Below, one piece after another: positions 15,182 through 22,980 of a stretch of DNA of 32,812 nucleotides; positions within the stretch are counted from its first letter, which is position 1; the number at the start of each line of letters is the position of its first letter. The DNA lies in NCBI GenBank assembly GCA_045658165.1, contig JAZOUN010000151.1, positions 1 to 32,812 of the forward strand, read 5' to 3'. The notes below the pieces were generated by a model, which saw nothing but the letters and a program-made list of their open reading frames with translations, did no database searches and was not told the origin of the DNA. Both the position numbers and the translations under genes were made by a program. Source of the stretch: UBA1081 sp045658165 (GTDB lineage: Bacteria; Bacillota; Clostridia; Oscillospirales; Acutalibacteraceae).

Positions 15182-15214
15182 AAAAAAATTGCAGCCACAA
15201 AAAAGTGACTGCAA
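15182..15214 (-). terminator. Terminator of the large secreted protein gene
   Basis: A 10-bp stem (15189-15198 with 15205-15214, one G-T pair) around a 6-base loop, followed on the minus strand by seven T residues. Confidence 0.88.
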
Positions 15215-15222
15215 AATTTATT

Positions 15223-17583
15223 TTACCAATGAGCCTTACCGCAACCGCAGTACTGATACTGAGTCATACCGAAGAGCTTTCGCAGGAAAGACACAATCTT
15301 ATGAAGAAACTGCATAAATGCATTTGAGTGACAGTTGCATGAGCAGTTCTTTTCTGCAGATTCATCTTTATTCTGCCAATCTGTTTCAACTTTGTTTTCA
15401 TCATCGTTTACAGTAATATTAACTGTTGAGCCATCTTTGACATCAGCTTTTGTTTCAGATGTACCGTCGGGAGTTTCATATGTGACAGAAATATTATTAA
15501 AACCTGTTACCTGAATACCATTGTCTGTTTCAGTTGCTGTAACCTCATCACCGTTTACTGTACCGGTGATTGTAATTGCAACAATCTCACCGTTTTTATC
15601 AACAGAAGAAAATTCAATTGCTGAATCTGCATTGTTTTTTGCAGAAAGATTTACACGATTAGCTTTAGTATCATCAACAGAAAAACTTGCAGTTTCTCCT
15701 GAATCAAGAACAACACTTACAGATGAAGAAACATCAGAAACAGTCACTTCCGAATCATCCTCCGTTGCTGACAATTCAACATCATGAATATCGGCATCAA
15801 CCCAATAAAATCTGTTTGCTTCAGTTGATGTTGAATTTATTTCAGAAACAAATATTTCTGAAATTTTATCATTTTCTGTAAGAGAAGCCTCAGATGTTAC
15901 CAACAAACGATTATCATTCAGATATGTTGTTGCAGATTTTGTTTTTCCGCCTGCCAATAAACCTATATTGTAAACAATACTTCCGGGAGTATCATAAGTT
16001 ATTACACTGTTTGATGATCCATAAATGTACTGTGAACCGTCAGCAAAAGTAACATCATCAACCGAATAACTCCATTCAGAAAAATCTTTGCTGATAAACA
16101 ATTCTGTCTGCTGCCAGAAATTAGAATCATCTATAAGAATAACATAGTGATCTTTTGTTTCTTTTATTCCTGTTGCAAGAATTGAATGCCCGTGAGTTCT
16201 GTTGCCTTCATCACCAAGCCATACTGAAATTACAACAGCAGGACCTTTTCCTCTTACATACAATTCTGTTGCATTGTACAATCCACGCAAATTGTTAATT
16301 GTATTTTCTCTGTCTGATGCATACTGATAAATATGACCGTATTGCAACAAATCAATTGTTGTCATTTTGAATAAAGTTGAATATGCTTCTTCAAATATGC
16401 TGGCGATATTTTCAACATTACCCAAATCAAGATCAGGAGAACTTAAAGAAAAAGATGTTATTGCCTGCCTGTTTTCCAATAATGCACTTGTTGTTGATGC
16501 CATTCCGTAACACAAACCATGTGCTCCGTTCTTTTCATTAAAGGAATAAATCTTCTGACCTTTTATCAATCCGTATACTTCGGTATATTTTTTTGATTCT
16601 ATAACTCGTTCAGGATTTAAAAATCCGTATTTATCCGATGAAGCATCATATCCGGCAGGATATTTTTCATCGGTTTCTACATTATCGGTATTTAAATAAA
16701 ATGCCGGACGAACTCCGTTTCTGCAATCATAAGCTGTTAACCCGGTATCATTTGCTGTTCCGCCTATGTAACTGGATATTGTCAGGTTCTCATATGATGC
16801 GCCTTCGTTACGAGGAATAGCAAACCAATATGCCCAGGGTTTTCCGGTAGCTAAATTTGTATGTTTATACTCGGAATTATCAATTGCCGCCTGAGTAGGA
16901 TACGCATTAAGTAAATAATCTTTTCCTAAATTCATTGCAACCGCATCAGCCTGTTCAGGATTCAAAAGAAAAACGCTGTCAGTAACATTCTGATAATAAT
17001 AACCGGAATAATCCATCTCAACCAGCGATAATGAATATATAAGTTTAGTTGTACCACCGCTGCGATAAGAGCTTCTGCTTTCAGCATCCCAGGCATTAAG
17101 ATAGTTTTTCTGTGTTACTGTTTTTATCATTGTTTTTTCGCTATCTGAAAAATTTGTAAGAAATCCGTTTTCATCAGCATAAGCATTCAGACCACCTAAA
17201 ACACGTTGTTCTGTCGGCGAACAATGAGTATATTGTACGATTCCTGACGCATTAAGCCATTGACGTATACTTGAATCAGACCAACAGTTGGATCCGTATG
17301 CTTTTCTTACAGTACCCCATCCGTCATTATGATAACTTGATGATCCGTTTGCATCAAATGATTTTAAACACAAAATTTTATCACTGAGCATAAGAGGTCC
17401 ATTTTCATCAATATCAACACAGCGCCACACTATAGGCTCTCCGTAATATGTACCCAATGTCAGATAATCTCCTATTTTTATGCTTTCACCTGCCGCACTA
17501 ATGCTCACTGATAATACCCCTGTGGGGATGAGCATTGCAAGTACAAGCAACACCGACAGAATTTTTCTTGATAATTTTTTCAT
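15223..17583 (-). CDS. Large secreted protein: DUF6273-like domain, candidate cysteine-peptidase-like domain, paired-Cys C-terminus
   Basis: A 786-residue exported protein with a clear signal peptide (KKLSRKILSVLLVLAMLIPTG, processing near 30, SISAAG). Residues about 35-300 match a DUF6273-type fold: GEPIVWRCVDIDENGPLMLSD at the start and the closing NGVRPAFYLN. Residues about 350-490 contain GLCYGM (Cys358), THGHSILATGI (His464/His466) and LIDDSN (Asp485/486), a Cys-His-Asp order like papain/C39-type peptidases. Residues 560-735 are acidic, Thr/Val-rich, beta-type repeats. The end has NCSCNCH (Cys747, 749, 751), a basic amphipathic helix (FLHKIVSFLRKLFG) and YCGCGKAHW (Cys779, 781). No LPXTG or S-layer motif is seen. 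It has its own promoter and terminator. The peptidase assignment is an inference. Confidence 0.75.
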   Translation of the reverse strand: MKKLSRKILSVLLVLAMLIPTGVLSVSISAAGESIKIGDYLTLGTYYGEPIVWRCVDIDENGPLMLSDKILCLKSFDANGSSSYHNDGWGTVRKAYGSNCWSDSSIRQWLNASGIVQYTHCSPTEQRVLGGLNAYADENGFLTNFSDSEKTMIKTVTQKNYLNAWDAESRSSYRSGGTTKLIYSLSLVEMDYSGYYYQNVTDSVFLLNPEQADAVAMNLGKDYLLNAYPTQAAIDNSEYKHTNLATGKPWAYWFAIPRNEGASYENLTISSYIGGTANDTGLTAYDCRNGVRPAFYLNTDNVETDEKYPAGYDASSDKYGFLNPERVIESKKYTEVYGLIKGQKIYSFNEKNGAHGLCYGMASTTSALLENRQAITSFSLSSPDLDLGNVENIASIFEEAYSTLFKMTTIDLLQYGHIYQYASDRENTINNLRGLYNATELYVRGKGPAVVISVWLGDEGNRTHGHSILATGIKETKDHYVILIDDSNFWQQTELFISKDFSEWSYSVDDVTFADGSQYIYGSSNSVITYDTPGSIVYNIGLLAGGKTKSATTYLNDNRLLVTSEASLTENDKISEIFVSEINSTSTEANRFYWVDADIHDVELSATEDDSEVTVSDVSSSVSVVLDSGETASFSVDDTKANRVNLSAKNNADSAIEFSSVDKNGEIVAITITGTVNGDEVTATETDNGIQVTGFNNISVTYETPDGTSETKADVKDGSTVNITVNDDENKVETDWQNKDESAEKNCSCNCHSNAFMQFLHKIVSFLRKLFGMTQYQYCGCGKAHW

Positions 17584-17629
17584 ACAATTACCTCCGAAAT
17601 TTTCAATATCGAAATAAAATCACATGCTG

Positions 17630-17658
17630 ATTTTACCATTTCACCGCAACAATGTCAA
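17630..17658 (-). promoter_or_regulatory. Promoter of the large secreted protein gene
   Basis: Minus-strand TTGACA (17653-17658) and TAAAAT (17630-17635) with a 17-base spacer. Confidence 0.85.
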
Positions 17659-17681
17659 CATACAACACCGCTCATAAAAAT

Positions 17682-17708
17682 AACTCACGAAGATTTTCTC
17701 CGTGAGTT
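17682..17708 (-). terminator. Terminator of the SufC/SufB-like operon
   Basis: Perfect 8-bp arms AACTCACG and CGTGAGTT with an 11-base loop, followed on the minus strand by ATTTTTA, 5 bases after the stop codon. Confidence 0.82.
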
Positions 17709-17713
17709 GTTTT

Positions 17714-18634
17714 TTAAGCCAGGAAGCCCTGAACGATAACGTTTTCGGCTTCTTCTTCGTTCATGCCGAATGTCATGAGTTTAAGAAGCTGGTCGTTATT
17801 GATTCTGCCTATTGCAGCTTCATGAACAATCTGAGCATCTGCGTTATTTGCAGTGATTGCAGGAACTGAGCTGATTTTTGCGTTATCCATGATGATTGAA
17901 TCGCACTGAACATGAGCTTTACAGTCAGCATTGCCCACAGCAGTAGGCTTAAAAATCTGCTCTGAATTGTGCTTTGCAACAGAACGGGAAATTATCTGTG
18001 CCGATGCATCTTTGCCGTTAAGATTAATCACCATATTTGACTCGGCTTTCTGTTCATCGTGAGTCATAAGCTTTTCAAGAACAACATACTTTGCCCCTGC
18101 TTCAAGGCTGACTTCTGTTTCACGAAGAGTTGAGTCAACGCCCTCAATCTGCACCATTTCCATTTCGCAGTATGAATTTTCTTCCATAAACACCTGAGTA
18201 ACAGGGTTAAGAATCTTTTTACCTGTACCTTCGCCCTCACCGTAGTGCTTTTCAACATACTTCACTCTTGCGTTTTTACCGATAAAGAATCTGTGAATAC
18301 CGTCGTGCTCACTTGTATTACAGCCGGAATTATGTATTCCGCAGCCTGCAACTATCTCAACATCTGCACCTTCGCCGATGTAAAAATCATTGTAAACAAC
18401 ATCATTCACTCCCTCTTCGGTAATGATGACGGGAATATGCACCTTTTCAGCCTTTGTAAAGGGCTTGATTTTTATATCAATTCCGGGCTTGTCTGTCTTG
18501 TTTACGATTTCGATATTCTCTGTTGATTTTCTCTCAACACCGAGACCGTTTTTTCTTATATTGTAAGCTCCCGCTGAGGGGATATCTGTTATATCGGCAA
18601 TTTTACCGAGCATTGAAAAATCTATTTTTTCCAT
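17714..18634 (-). CDS. sufB: SufB/SufD-family scaffold of a minimal Fe-S assembly pair
   Basis: A 306-residue SufB/SufD-superfamily protein, shorter than classical SufB (about 470) because the N-terminal region is reduced. The beta-helix core and C-terminal part are present: FFIGKNARVKYVEKHYGEG, then CKAHVQCDSIIMDNAKISSVPAI, IVHEAAIGRINNDQLLKLMTFGMNEEEA and a closing VQGFL. Candidate cluster ligands or active residues are Cys238, Cys244 and the His271-Glu272 pair, aligned with the conserved HEA region of SufB. AAGGAGGGG precedes the ATG, and 12 bases separate it from the SufC-like gene. Only these two genes are present, as in the SUF-like minimal system (SMS) described for many anaerobes; no sufD, sufS or sufU is near. 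Confidence 0.85.
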   Translation of the reverse strand: MEKIDFSMLGKIADITDIPSAGAYNIRKNGLGVERKSTENIEIVNKTDKPGIDIKIKPFTKAEKVHIPVIITEEGVNDVVYNDFYIGEGADVEIVAGCGIHNSGCNTSEHDGIHRFFIGKNARVKYVEKHYGEGEGTGKKILNPVTQVFMEENSYCEMEMVQIEGVDSTLRETEVSLEAGAKYVVLEKLMTHDEQKAESNMVINLNGKDASAQIISRSVAKHNSEQIFKPTAVGNADCKAHVQCDSIIMDNAKISSVPAITANNADAQIVHEAAIGRINNDQLLKLMTFGMNEEEAENVIVQGFLA

Positions 18635-18646
18635 TTTTGCCCCTCC

Positions 18647-19363
18647 TTATCTGAAATTGCAGCCGCCGTCAAATTCGCCCATAAGACGGGGAAAAATCTC
18701 GTCCTTGGGACCCTGATTTCTGATTTTACCGTCAGCAATAACAACAATTTCATCTGCAAGCTGCATTATTCTTTCCTGGTGTGAAATTATGATAATGCTT
18801 TCTTTTCTGTCTGACATCATTGCCTTGAAACTTTCAACAAGCATAGTGAAACTCCACAGGTCGATACCTGCTTCGGGTTCGTCATAAATCGCAAGATCAA
18901 GTTCTCTTGCCATGAGAGTTGCGATTTCAATTCTCTTGACCTCACCACCTGAGAGAGATGTATCAACCTCACGGTTAAGATAATCTCTTGAACAAAGACC
19001 GACTTTTGTAAGATAAGAACAGCACTGATCTTCGGGAAGTTCACTGCCGTGGGCAAGGCTGAGAAGACTTCTTACTGTAAGACCTTTGAATCTGGGGGGC
19101 TGCTGGAACGCATAGCCTACACCGATTTTTGCTCTTTCTGTTACTGACATTTCCGTTATATCTGTACCGTTAAAAATTATCTTACCTGATGTGGGCTTTT
19201 CAATACCCATAATAAGTCTTGCAAGTGTTGATTTGCCGCCGCCGTTAGGCCCTGTTATAACAACAAATTTACCGTCGGGAACAACAAGGCTGACATCATT
19301 AACAATGTCAAGATCTGTTGTGCCGTCATTTACGGTAAAGCATACATTTTTAAGTTCAAGCAT
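18647..19363 (-). CDS. sufC: SufC-like ABC ATPase of a minimal Fe-S assembly pair
   Basis: A 238-residue soluble ABC-type ATPase that would energise the SufB-like partner. Walker A GPNGGGKST, Q-loop FQQPPRFKGLTV (the PPRF variant typical of this group), signature LSGGEVKR, Walker B LAIYDEPEAGIDLW and switch IISHQERI are all present. The Glu-Ala-Gly-Ile-Asp after Walker B is a SufC mark. The ATG at 19361-19363 is chosen because TAGGAGAAAG sits just before it; a TTG start six codons upstream would overlap that site. It is the first gene of the operon, with a TTGCAA-17-TATAAT promoter overlapped by an inverted repeat. Confidence 0.88.
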   Translation of the reverse strand: MLELKNVCFTVNDGTTDLDIVNDVSLVVPDGKFVVITGPNGGGKSTLARLIMGIEKPTSGKIIFNGTDITEMSVTERAKIGVGYAFQQPPRFKGLTVRSLLSLAHGSELPEDQCCSYLTKVGLCSRDYLNREVDTSLSGGEVKRIEIATLMARELDLAIYDEPEAGIDLWSFTMLVESFKAMMSDRKESIIIISHQERIMQLADEIVVIADGKIRNQGPKDEIFPRLMGEFDGGCNFR

Positions 19364-19390
19364 ATACTTTCTCCTATACAATCTATTCCA

Positions 19391-19409
19391 ATATAGTATT
19401 ATACAATAT
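19391..19409. promoter_or_regulatory. Inverted repeat over the SufC promoter -10, candidate operator
   Basis: A 19-base imperfect palindrome (8 of 9 pairs) covers the -10 element at 19398-19403. Placement suits a repressor, for example an Rrf2-type Fe-S sensor; the identity is a guess. Confidence 0.45.
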
Positions 19410-19426
19410 ATCGGAATTTATTGCAA
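19398..19426 (-). promoter_or_regulatory. Promoter of the SufC/SufB-like operon
   Basis: Minus-strand TTGCAA (19421-19426) and TATAAT (19398-19403), 17-base spacer. Confidence 0.8.
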
Positions 19427-19450
19427 GAAGAAAACAATAATTTATCGAGC

Positions 19451-19545
19451 CAATTAACAATGTATAATGTACAATTTACAATTATGCCGATGTTAAATCA
19501 TAGGCAGTTGCTGCAAATCATTGTACATTGTAAATTGTAAATTAT
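19451..19545. repeat. AT-rich imperfect inverted repeat between spoIIE and the SufC promoter
   Basis: TACAATTTACAAT (19470-19482) is exactly complementary in reverse to ATTGTAAATTGTA (19527-19539), within longer AATGTACA/TTGTACATT text on both sides. A similar CAATTGTGAATTG motif occurs at 945-957. It may serve as a weak spoIIE transcript end or be a dispersed intergenic repeat. Confidence 0.55.
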
Positions 19546-21875
19546 TCATTAGTTAAATTATTGTTTATTGCCACTGCAACAACAGTAATATCGTCTGCAT
19601 TGTCATTTTCCGAATTCATATGAGCTGTTTTTGCAAGTTTGTCTGCCAGCTGTTTTCCGTTGTAATCAGCAGAATCTTTAAGTATTTCACGCCACATTGA
19701 AACAGCATTTTCACTGACTCCGTCACTCATCAGCACAAAGGAATCCGAATCTGAAAGCTTTATTTCTATTTTTTCAAAATCAATATCTGCGAGAATTCCC
19801 ACCGGCAAAGAGGGTTTTTCAATTTTCAGCAGTTTAAAATGTTTCATTGCAATTGATGCTGCCGCACCTGCCTTATAGAAACAGACTTCTCCGCTGTAAA
19901 GGTTCACAACTGCAATATCAAGCGTTGCAAGGGATTCCTCACCCGAACGCACAAGCATTGCGGAATTTATCATTTTTATAATTCCCGTAACAGGATACCC
20001 TGCTTTAAGCAATAACGATGTAAGAGAACAGCACATCACCGAATCTGCCGCTGCTTTTTTGCCTGTTCCCATTCCGTCACTGAGCACAACATAAAAATTC
20101 CCTTTCCCGTCATAAAAACTCTCAAATGTATCACCGCACCATTTGTTGTCTCCTGAATTTATCTGACACCCTCCCGACAGAACGGAAAATTTTGTTTTTT
20201 CACATACAGTCAGGTTGTAAACATTATCTCCGTTTTTACTGTATACAGGTTCTTCGGTTTGCAAATCAAGAACTGCCGAAACAACATCTGTAATTTTACG
20301 GATAATACCGTTTTCTTCGGCACGAAAACTCAGTTCACAGAAAATATGCTCATCAGTATTTCTGAAAACTCCGCAGCTGCGAATATCAAGTTTCAAGTCT
20401 GCCGACAGTGCTTCATAAACTTTCTGCGTTTTCTCATATTCAAAATCCTCATCATAATCCATAGTCTGCGCAAGAGAACTCAGCAACATGGAGACAGAGC
20501 CGAACTGATCGGAAACAATATTCACTGTTTCGCCTGTTTTTGCCGCTTCACGCATTGCCTCTTTATAGCATGTGATCTCATAAAACAGAGCTTTCATTAC
20601 CTTATCGGGAGATACACAAACATTCAGAAAACGATGCGGCAGTTCAACTTCGCTGAGTTCTCCGCCGTATTTCAACACATCTGAGATACTCAGGAACCAA
20701 TCGACCGTTTCCTGACTGTTTTTGTTCCAGCAAGCATCATAATTTCTGCATTCTTTACATATTTTAACGCATACATTATCGTAAACATCTCTTTCTCTCG
20801 GAGTGCTTCTGCGACGGTATATCCCTGCAACGGCTTTTACTGATGAAGTTACATCATTCATAGAATCCGCGGCAATTTTCAGTCTGTTTTTCAACACACC
20901 GTTTTGACCCGACAAAAATATTTTTTCATCAGAAACAATAAAGAATCGGCGGTAAATCCGAGCAATCTTTTTTGGTGTAAACAAAAACAATGTTGTTGCA
21001 ATTCCCACATTATAAATCACGTGCGATGCCGACACCCAGTCGTCCGACACAAATGCACCCAGCGATACAGTTATAAGAAAAATAACTGCCGAAATAAATC
21101 TGTTGTACCTGCCGAACAATCCGCACAACAGCCCTCCCAGAGAAATTCCGCCCGTAAGGTAACTGTTCATACTGCCGATTCCGAGCATAACTCCTGCAAC
21201 AATGCCCGAAACGGCTCCGTATTTATCTCCGCCGAAAGAAGCCGACACTAGAACAGCATAAATTCCTGCAATAACTGCAGGTGAGAATATATAAAACGAA
21301 AAATTGTTAAGTGACAGCAGCAATACTGCGAAAAGAACAAAAACAGATGCTGTTTCCTCTCCCGAAAATCTTGCTATATTTCTTTTTGACGGCGGAATTG
21401 AAAAAAACTTATCGGTAAAACGTGCAACGGCTCCGCCCATAATACCCTCTGCCATATAAATGATTATTTCATCTGCCGACAACGCAACGGAAAGACTCAT
21501 TATAATTCCGGTTGAAAACAACGAAAAAAAACCTGCAATCATGCTGAAATGCTTATGATATGCAGATTTCATGCTCCTCTTGAACACATATGCCGTTATT
21601 CCTGCCACGATTGAAGAAGCAATATACCTTAGTGCAACAACTGAAATGCCGTAAACCTGAAAAAATCCCAATGCCGTGCCAAGAACTGCAATAGGTATGT
21701 ACTCAAGAAAAGTTCCTGCAACAAAAGAAATTCCGAAGGGTGAAAGCTCCTCAAAAGATGCCGTTGCAAAGAAAAATCCGAAAATACATATCATCGACTG
21801 TTTCAGAAATACCCGCAGTGCATAATTTATTACTTCATCGCTGGTTTTCAGATTTTTTATTTTAACATCCTGCAT
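19542..21875 (-). CDS. spoIIE: Stage II sporulation protein E, PP2C phosphatase
   Basis: Polytopic membrane Ser/Thr phosphatase that sits at the asymmetric septum and dephosphorylates SpoIIAA, releasing sigma-F in the forespore. It has 777 residues from the ATG at 21873-21875, which has GTGGTGA upstream; GTG starts four codons earlier lack a ribosome binding site. The N-terminal ~330 residues contain about ten hydrophobic segments. A linker follows with the Cys cluster CVKICKECRNYDACW seen in SpoIIE. The C-terminal PPM/PP2C domain (about 570-775) carries LSDGMGTGKKA, TLDIAVVNLYSGEVCFYKAGAA, LMSDGVSENA and DDITVVAV, which supply the metal-binding Asp residues. This is the best evidence that the host forms endospores. 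No spoIIA genes are in the window. Confidence 0.95.
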   Translation of the reverse strand: MQDVKIKNLKTSDEVINYALRVFLKQSMICIFGFFFATASFEELSPFGISFVAGTFLEYIPIAVLGTALGFFQVYGISVVALRYIASSIVAGITAYVFKRSMKSAYHKHFSMIAGFFSLFSTGIIMSLSVALSADEIIIYMAEGIMGGAVARFTDKFFSIPPSKRNIARFSGEETASVFVLFAVLLLSLNNFSFYIFSPAVIAGIYAVLVSASFGGDKYGAVSGIVAGVMLGIGSMNSYLTGGISLGGLLCGLFGRYNRFISAVIFLITVSLGAFVSDDWVSASHVIYNVGIATTLFLFTPKKIARIYRRFFIVSDEKIFLSGQNGVLKNRLKIAADSMNDVTSSVKAVAGIYRRRSTPRERDVYDNVCVKICKECRNYDACWNKNSQETVDWFLSISDVLKYGGELSEVELPHRFLNVCVSPDKVMKALFYEITCYKEAMREAAKTGETVNIVSDQFGSVSMLLSSLAQTMDYDEDFEYEKTQKVYEALSADLKLDIRSCGVFRNTDEHIFCELSFRAEENGIIRKITDVVSAVLDLQTEEPVYSKNGDNVYNLTVCEKTKFSVLSGGCQINSGDNKWCGDTFESFYDGKGNFYVVLSDGMGTGKKAAADSVMCCSLTSLLLKAGYPVTGIIKMINSAMLVRSGEESLATLDIAVVNLYSGEVCFYKAGAAASIAMKHFKLLKIEKPSLPVGILADIDFEKIEIKLSDSDSFVLMSDGVSENAVSMWREILKDSADYNGKQLADKLAKTAHMNSENDNADDITVVAVAINNNLTNE

Positions 21876-21908
21876 ATAATTCACCACTGTTTATTATTGA
21901 TTACATTT

Positions 21909-21932
21909 ATTATACCTTCCCCCTGACAAAAA
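21909..21932 (-). promoter_or_regulatory. spoIIE promoter region with a 0A-box-like element
   Basis: A minus-strand TATAAT (21909-21914) lies about 33 bases before the spoIIE start. There is no -35 at 17 bases, but TTTTTGTCA (21924-21932) resembles the core of a Spo0A box (TTTTGTCRAA). Spo0A control of spoIIE is known in Bacillus; here it is inferred. Confidence 0.45.
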
Positions 21933-22086
21933 TAATGTCTTTTTATGATGTTGTTTTCAATCAACAGCAATCGGAAGCTGTCGCAAACAGGAATATCGTA
22001 GCACTGTTGCAATCTGCAGAAGAATTCTTGGTCAAACCATACAAAGCACCTGAGTCTTTTTTCTACTTTCAAATTATCATCTGCTA

Positions 22087-22115
22087 TTGAAATAACGCGT
22101 TATATTTGTTATAAT
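22087..22115 (+). promoter_or_regulatory. rlmB promoter with a perfect palindrome in its spacer
   Basis: TTGAAA (22087-22092) and TATAAT (22110-22115) with a 17-base spacer. ATAACGCGTTAT (22092-22103) is a perfect 12-bp palindrome lying between them, a typical place for a repressor. Confidence 0.7.
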
Positions 22116-22146
22116 ATTTTATTATATAAATTGACGGTGAAAAGAT

Positions 22147-22965
22147 ATGAACAACAATTTCAAAAAAAATGATAGATTTCAGAAAAACTCAAGACCCGAA
22201 AGAGAAGAAAAACAGGAAAAGCCCGAAAGACAGGAACGTGACGACCTTATCATAGGCAGAAATTCCGTAAGAGAAGCTCTTAAAGCAGGAAGACCTGCCG
22301 AATGCCTTATGATTCAGCGAGGCGATAAAAAAGGTGCTGTATCTCCCATTGTTGCACAGTGTCTTGACCTTAAAATTCCCGTAAAAGAAGTTGACCAGAA
22401 AAAACTGGACTTCATGTGCGGACACAGCAACCATCAGGGTGTTATTCTTGTTGCTGCTGCAAAGGAATACTCAACTCTTGATGACATATTTGCTCTTGCA
22501 GAGGAAAGAAATGAAGCTCCGTTCATCATCATATGCGACGGACTTGAAGATCCTCACAACCTTGGCGCAGTAATAAGAAGTGCCGAAGCGGCAGGTGCTC
22601 ACGGTGTTGTTATCCCCTCAAGAAGAAGCACAGGGCTCGGATATACAGTAGGCAAATCATCCGCAGGTGCACTTGAATATATGCATGTTGCAAGAGTTAC
22701 AAACCTTACTGTTGCAATAAATGAAATCAAAGAAAAAGGTGTATGGGTGTATGCCGCTGATATGGACGGCAAACCCTATTACGAAACAGATATGTCCGGA
22801 GCTGTTGCAATTATCATCGGTTCAGAGGGCAAAGGTGTAGGCAGACTCGTAAAAGAAAATGCCGATGTTATAGTTTCAATCCCCATGAAAGGCAAAATCA
22901 ACTCACTTAACGCATCGGTTGCAGGCAGCATACTGATGTTTGAAGCTTCCAAGACAAGAAAATAA
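22147..22965 (+). CDS. rlmB: 23S rRNA 2'-O-ribose methyltransferase, TrmH/RlmB family
   Basis: SPOUT-class enzyme using SAM to methylate a ribose 2'-OH, by family most likely G2251 (E. coli numbering) of 23S rRNA. The 272-residue protein begins with a Lys/Glu/Arg-rich disordered leader (about 1-33). An RNA-binding substrate domain follows (IIGRNSVREALKAGRPAECLM, then SNHQGVILV). The SpoU methylase domain has all three motifs: DPHNLGAVIRSAEAAG, IIIGSEGKGV and SLNASVAGSILMFE. GGTGA lies 6 bases before the ATG. It is followed after 15 bases by the degenerate P-type ATPase gene. The exact nucleotide target cannot be read from sequence. Confidence 0.9.
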   Translation: MNNNFKKNDRFQKNSRPEREEKQEKPERQERDDLIIGRNSVREALKAGRPAECLMIQRGDKKGAVSPIVAQCLDLKIPVKEVDQKKLDFMCGHSNHQGVILVAAAKEYSTLDDIFALAEERNEAPFIIICDGLEDPHNLGAVIRSAEAAGAHGVVIPSRRSTGLGYTVGKSSAGALEYMHVARVTNLTVAINEIKEKGVWVYAADMDGKPYYETDMSGAVAIIIGSEGKGVGRLVKENADVIVSIPMKGKINSLNASVAGSILMFEASKTRK

Positions 22966-22980
22966 TAACGGTGATATAAG

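Noticed and set aside
21881..22072. 63-aa minus-strand frame upstream of spoIIE
   Set aside because: TTG start without ribosome binding site, and it runs across the spoIIE promoter elements. A small gene is not excluded, but I cannot support one.
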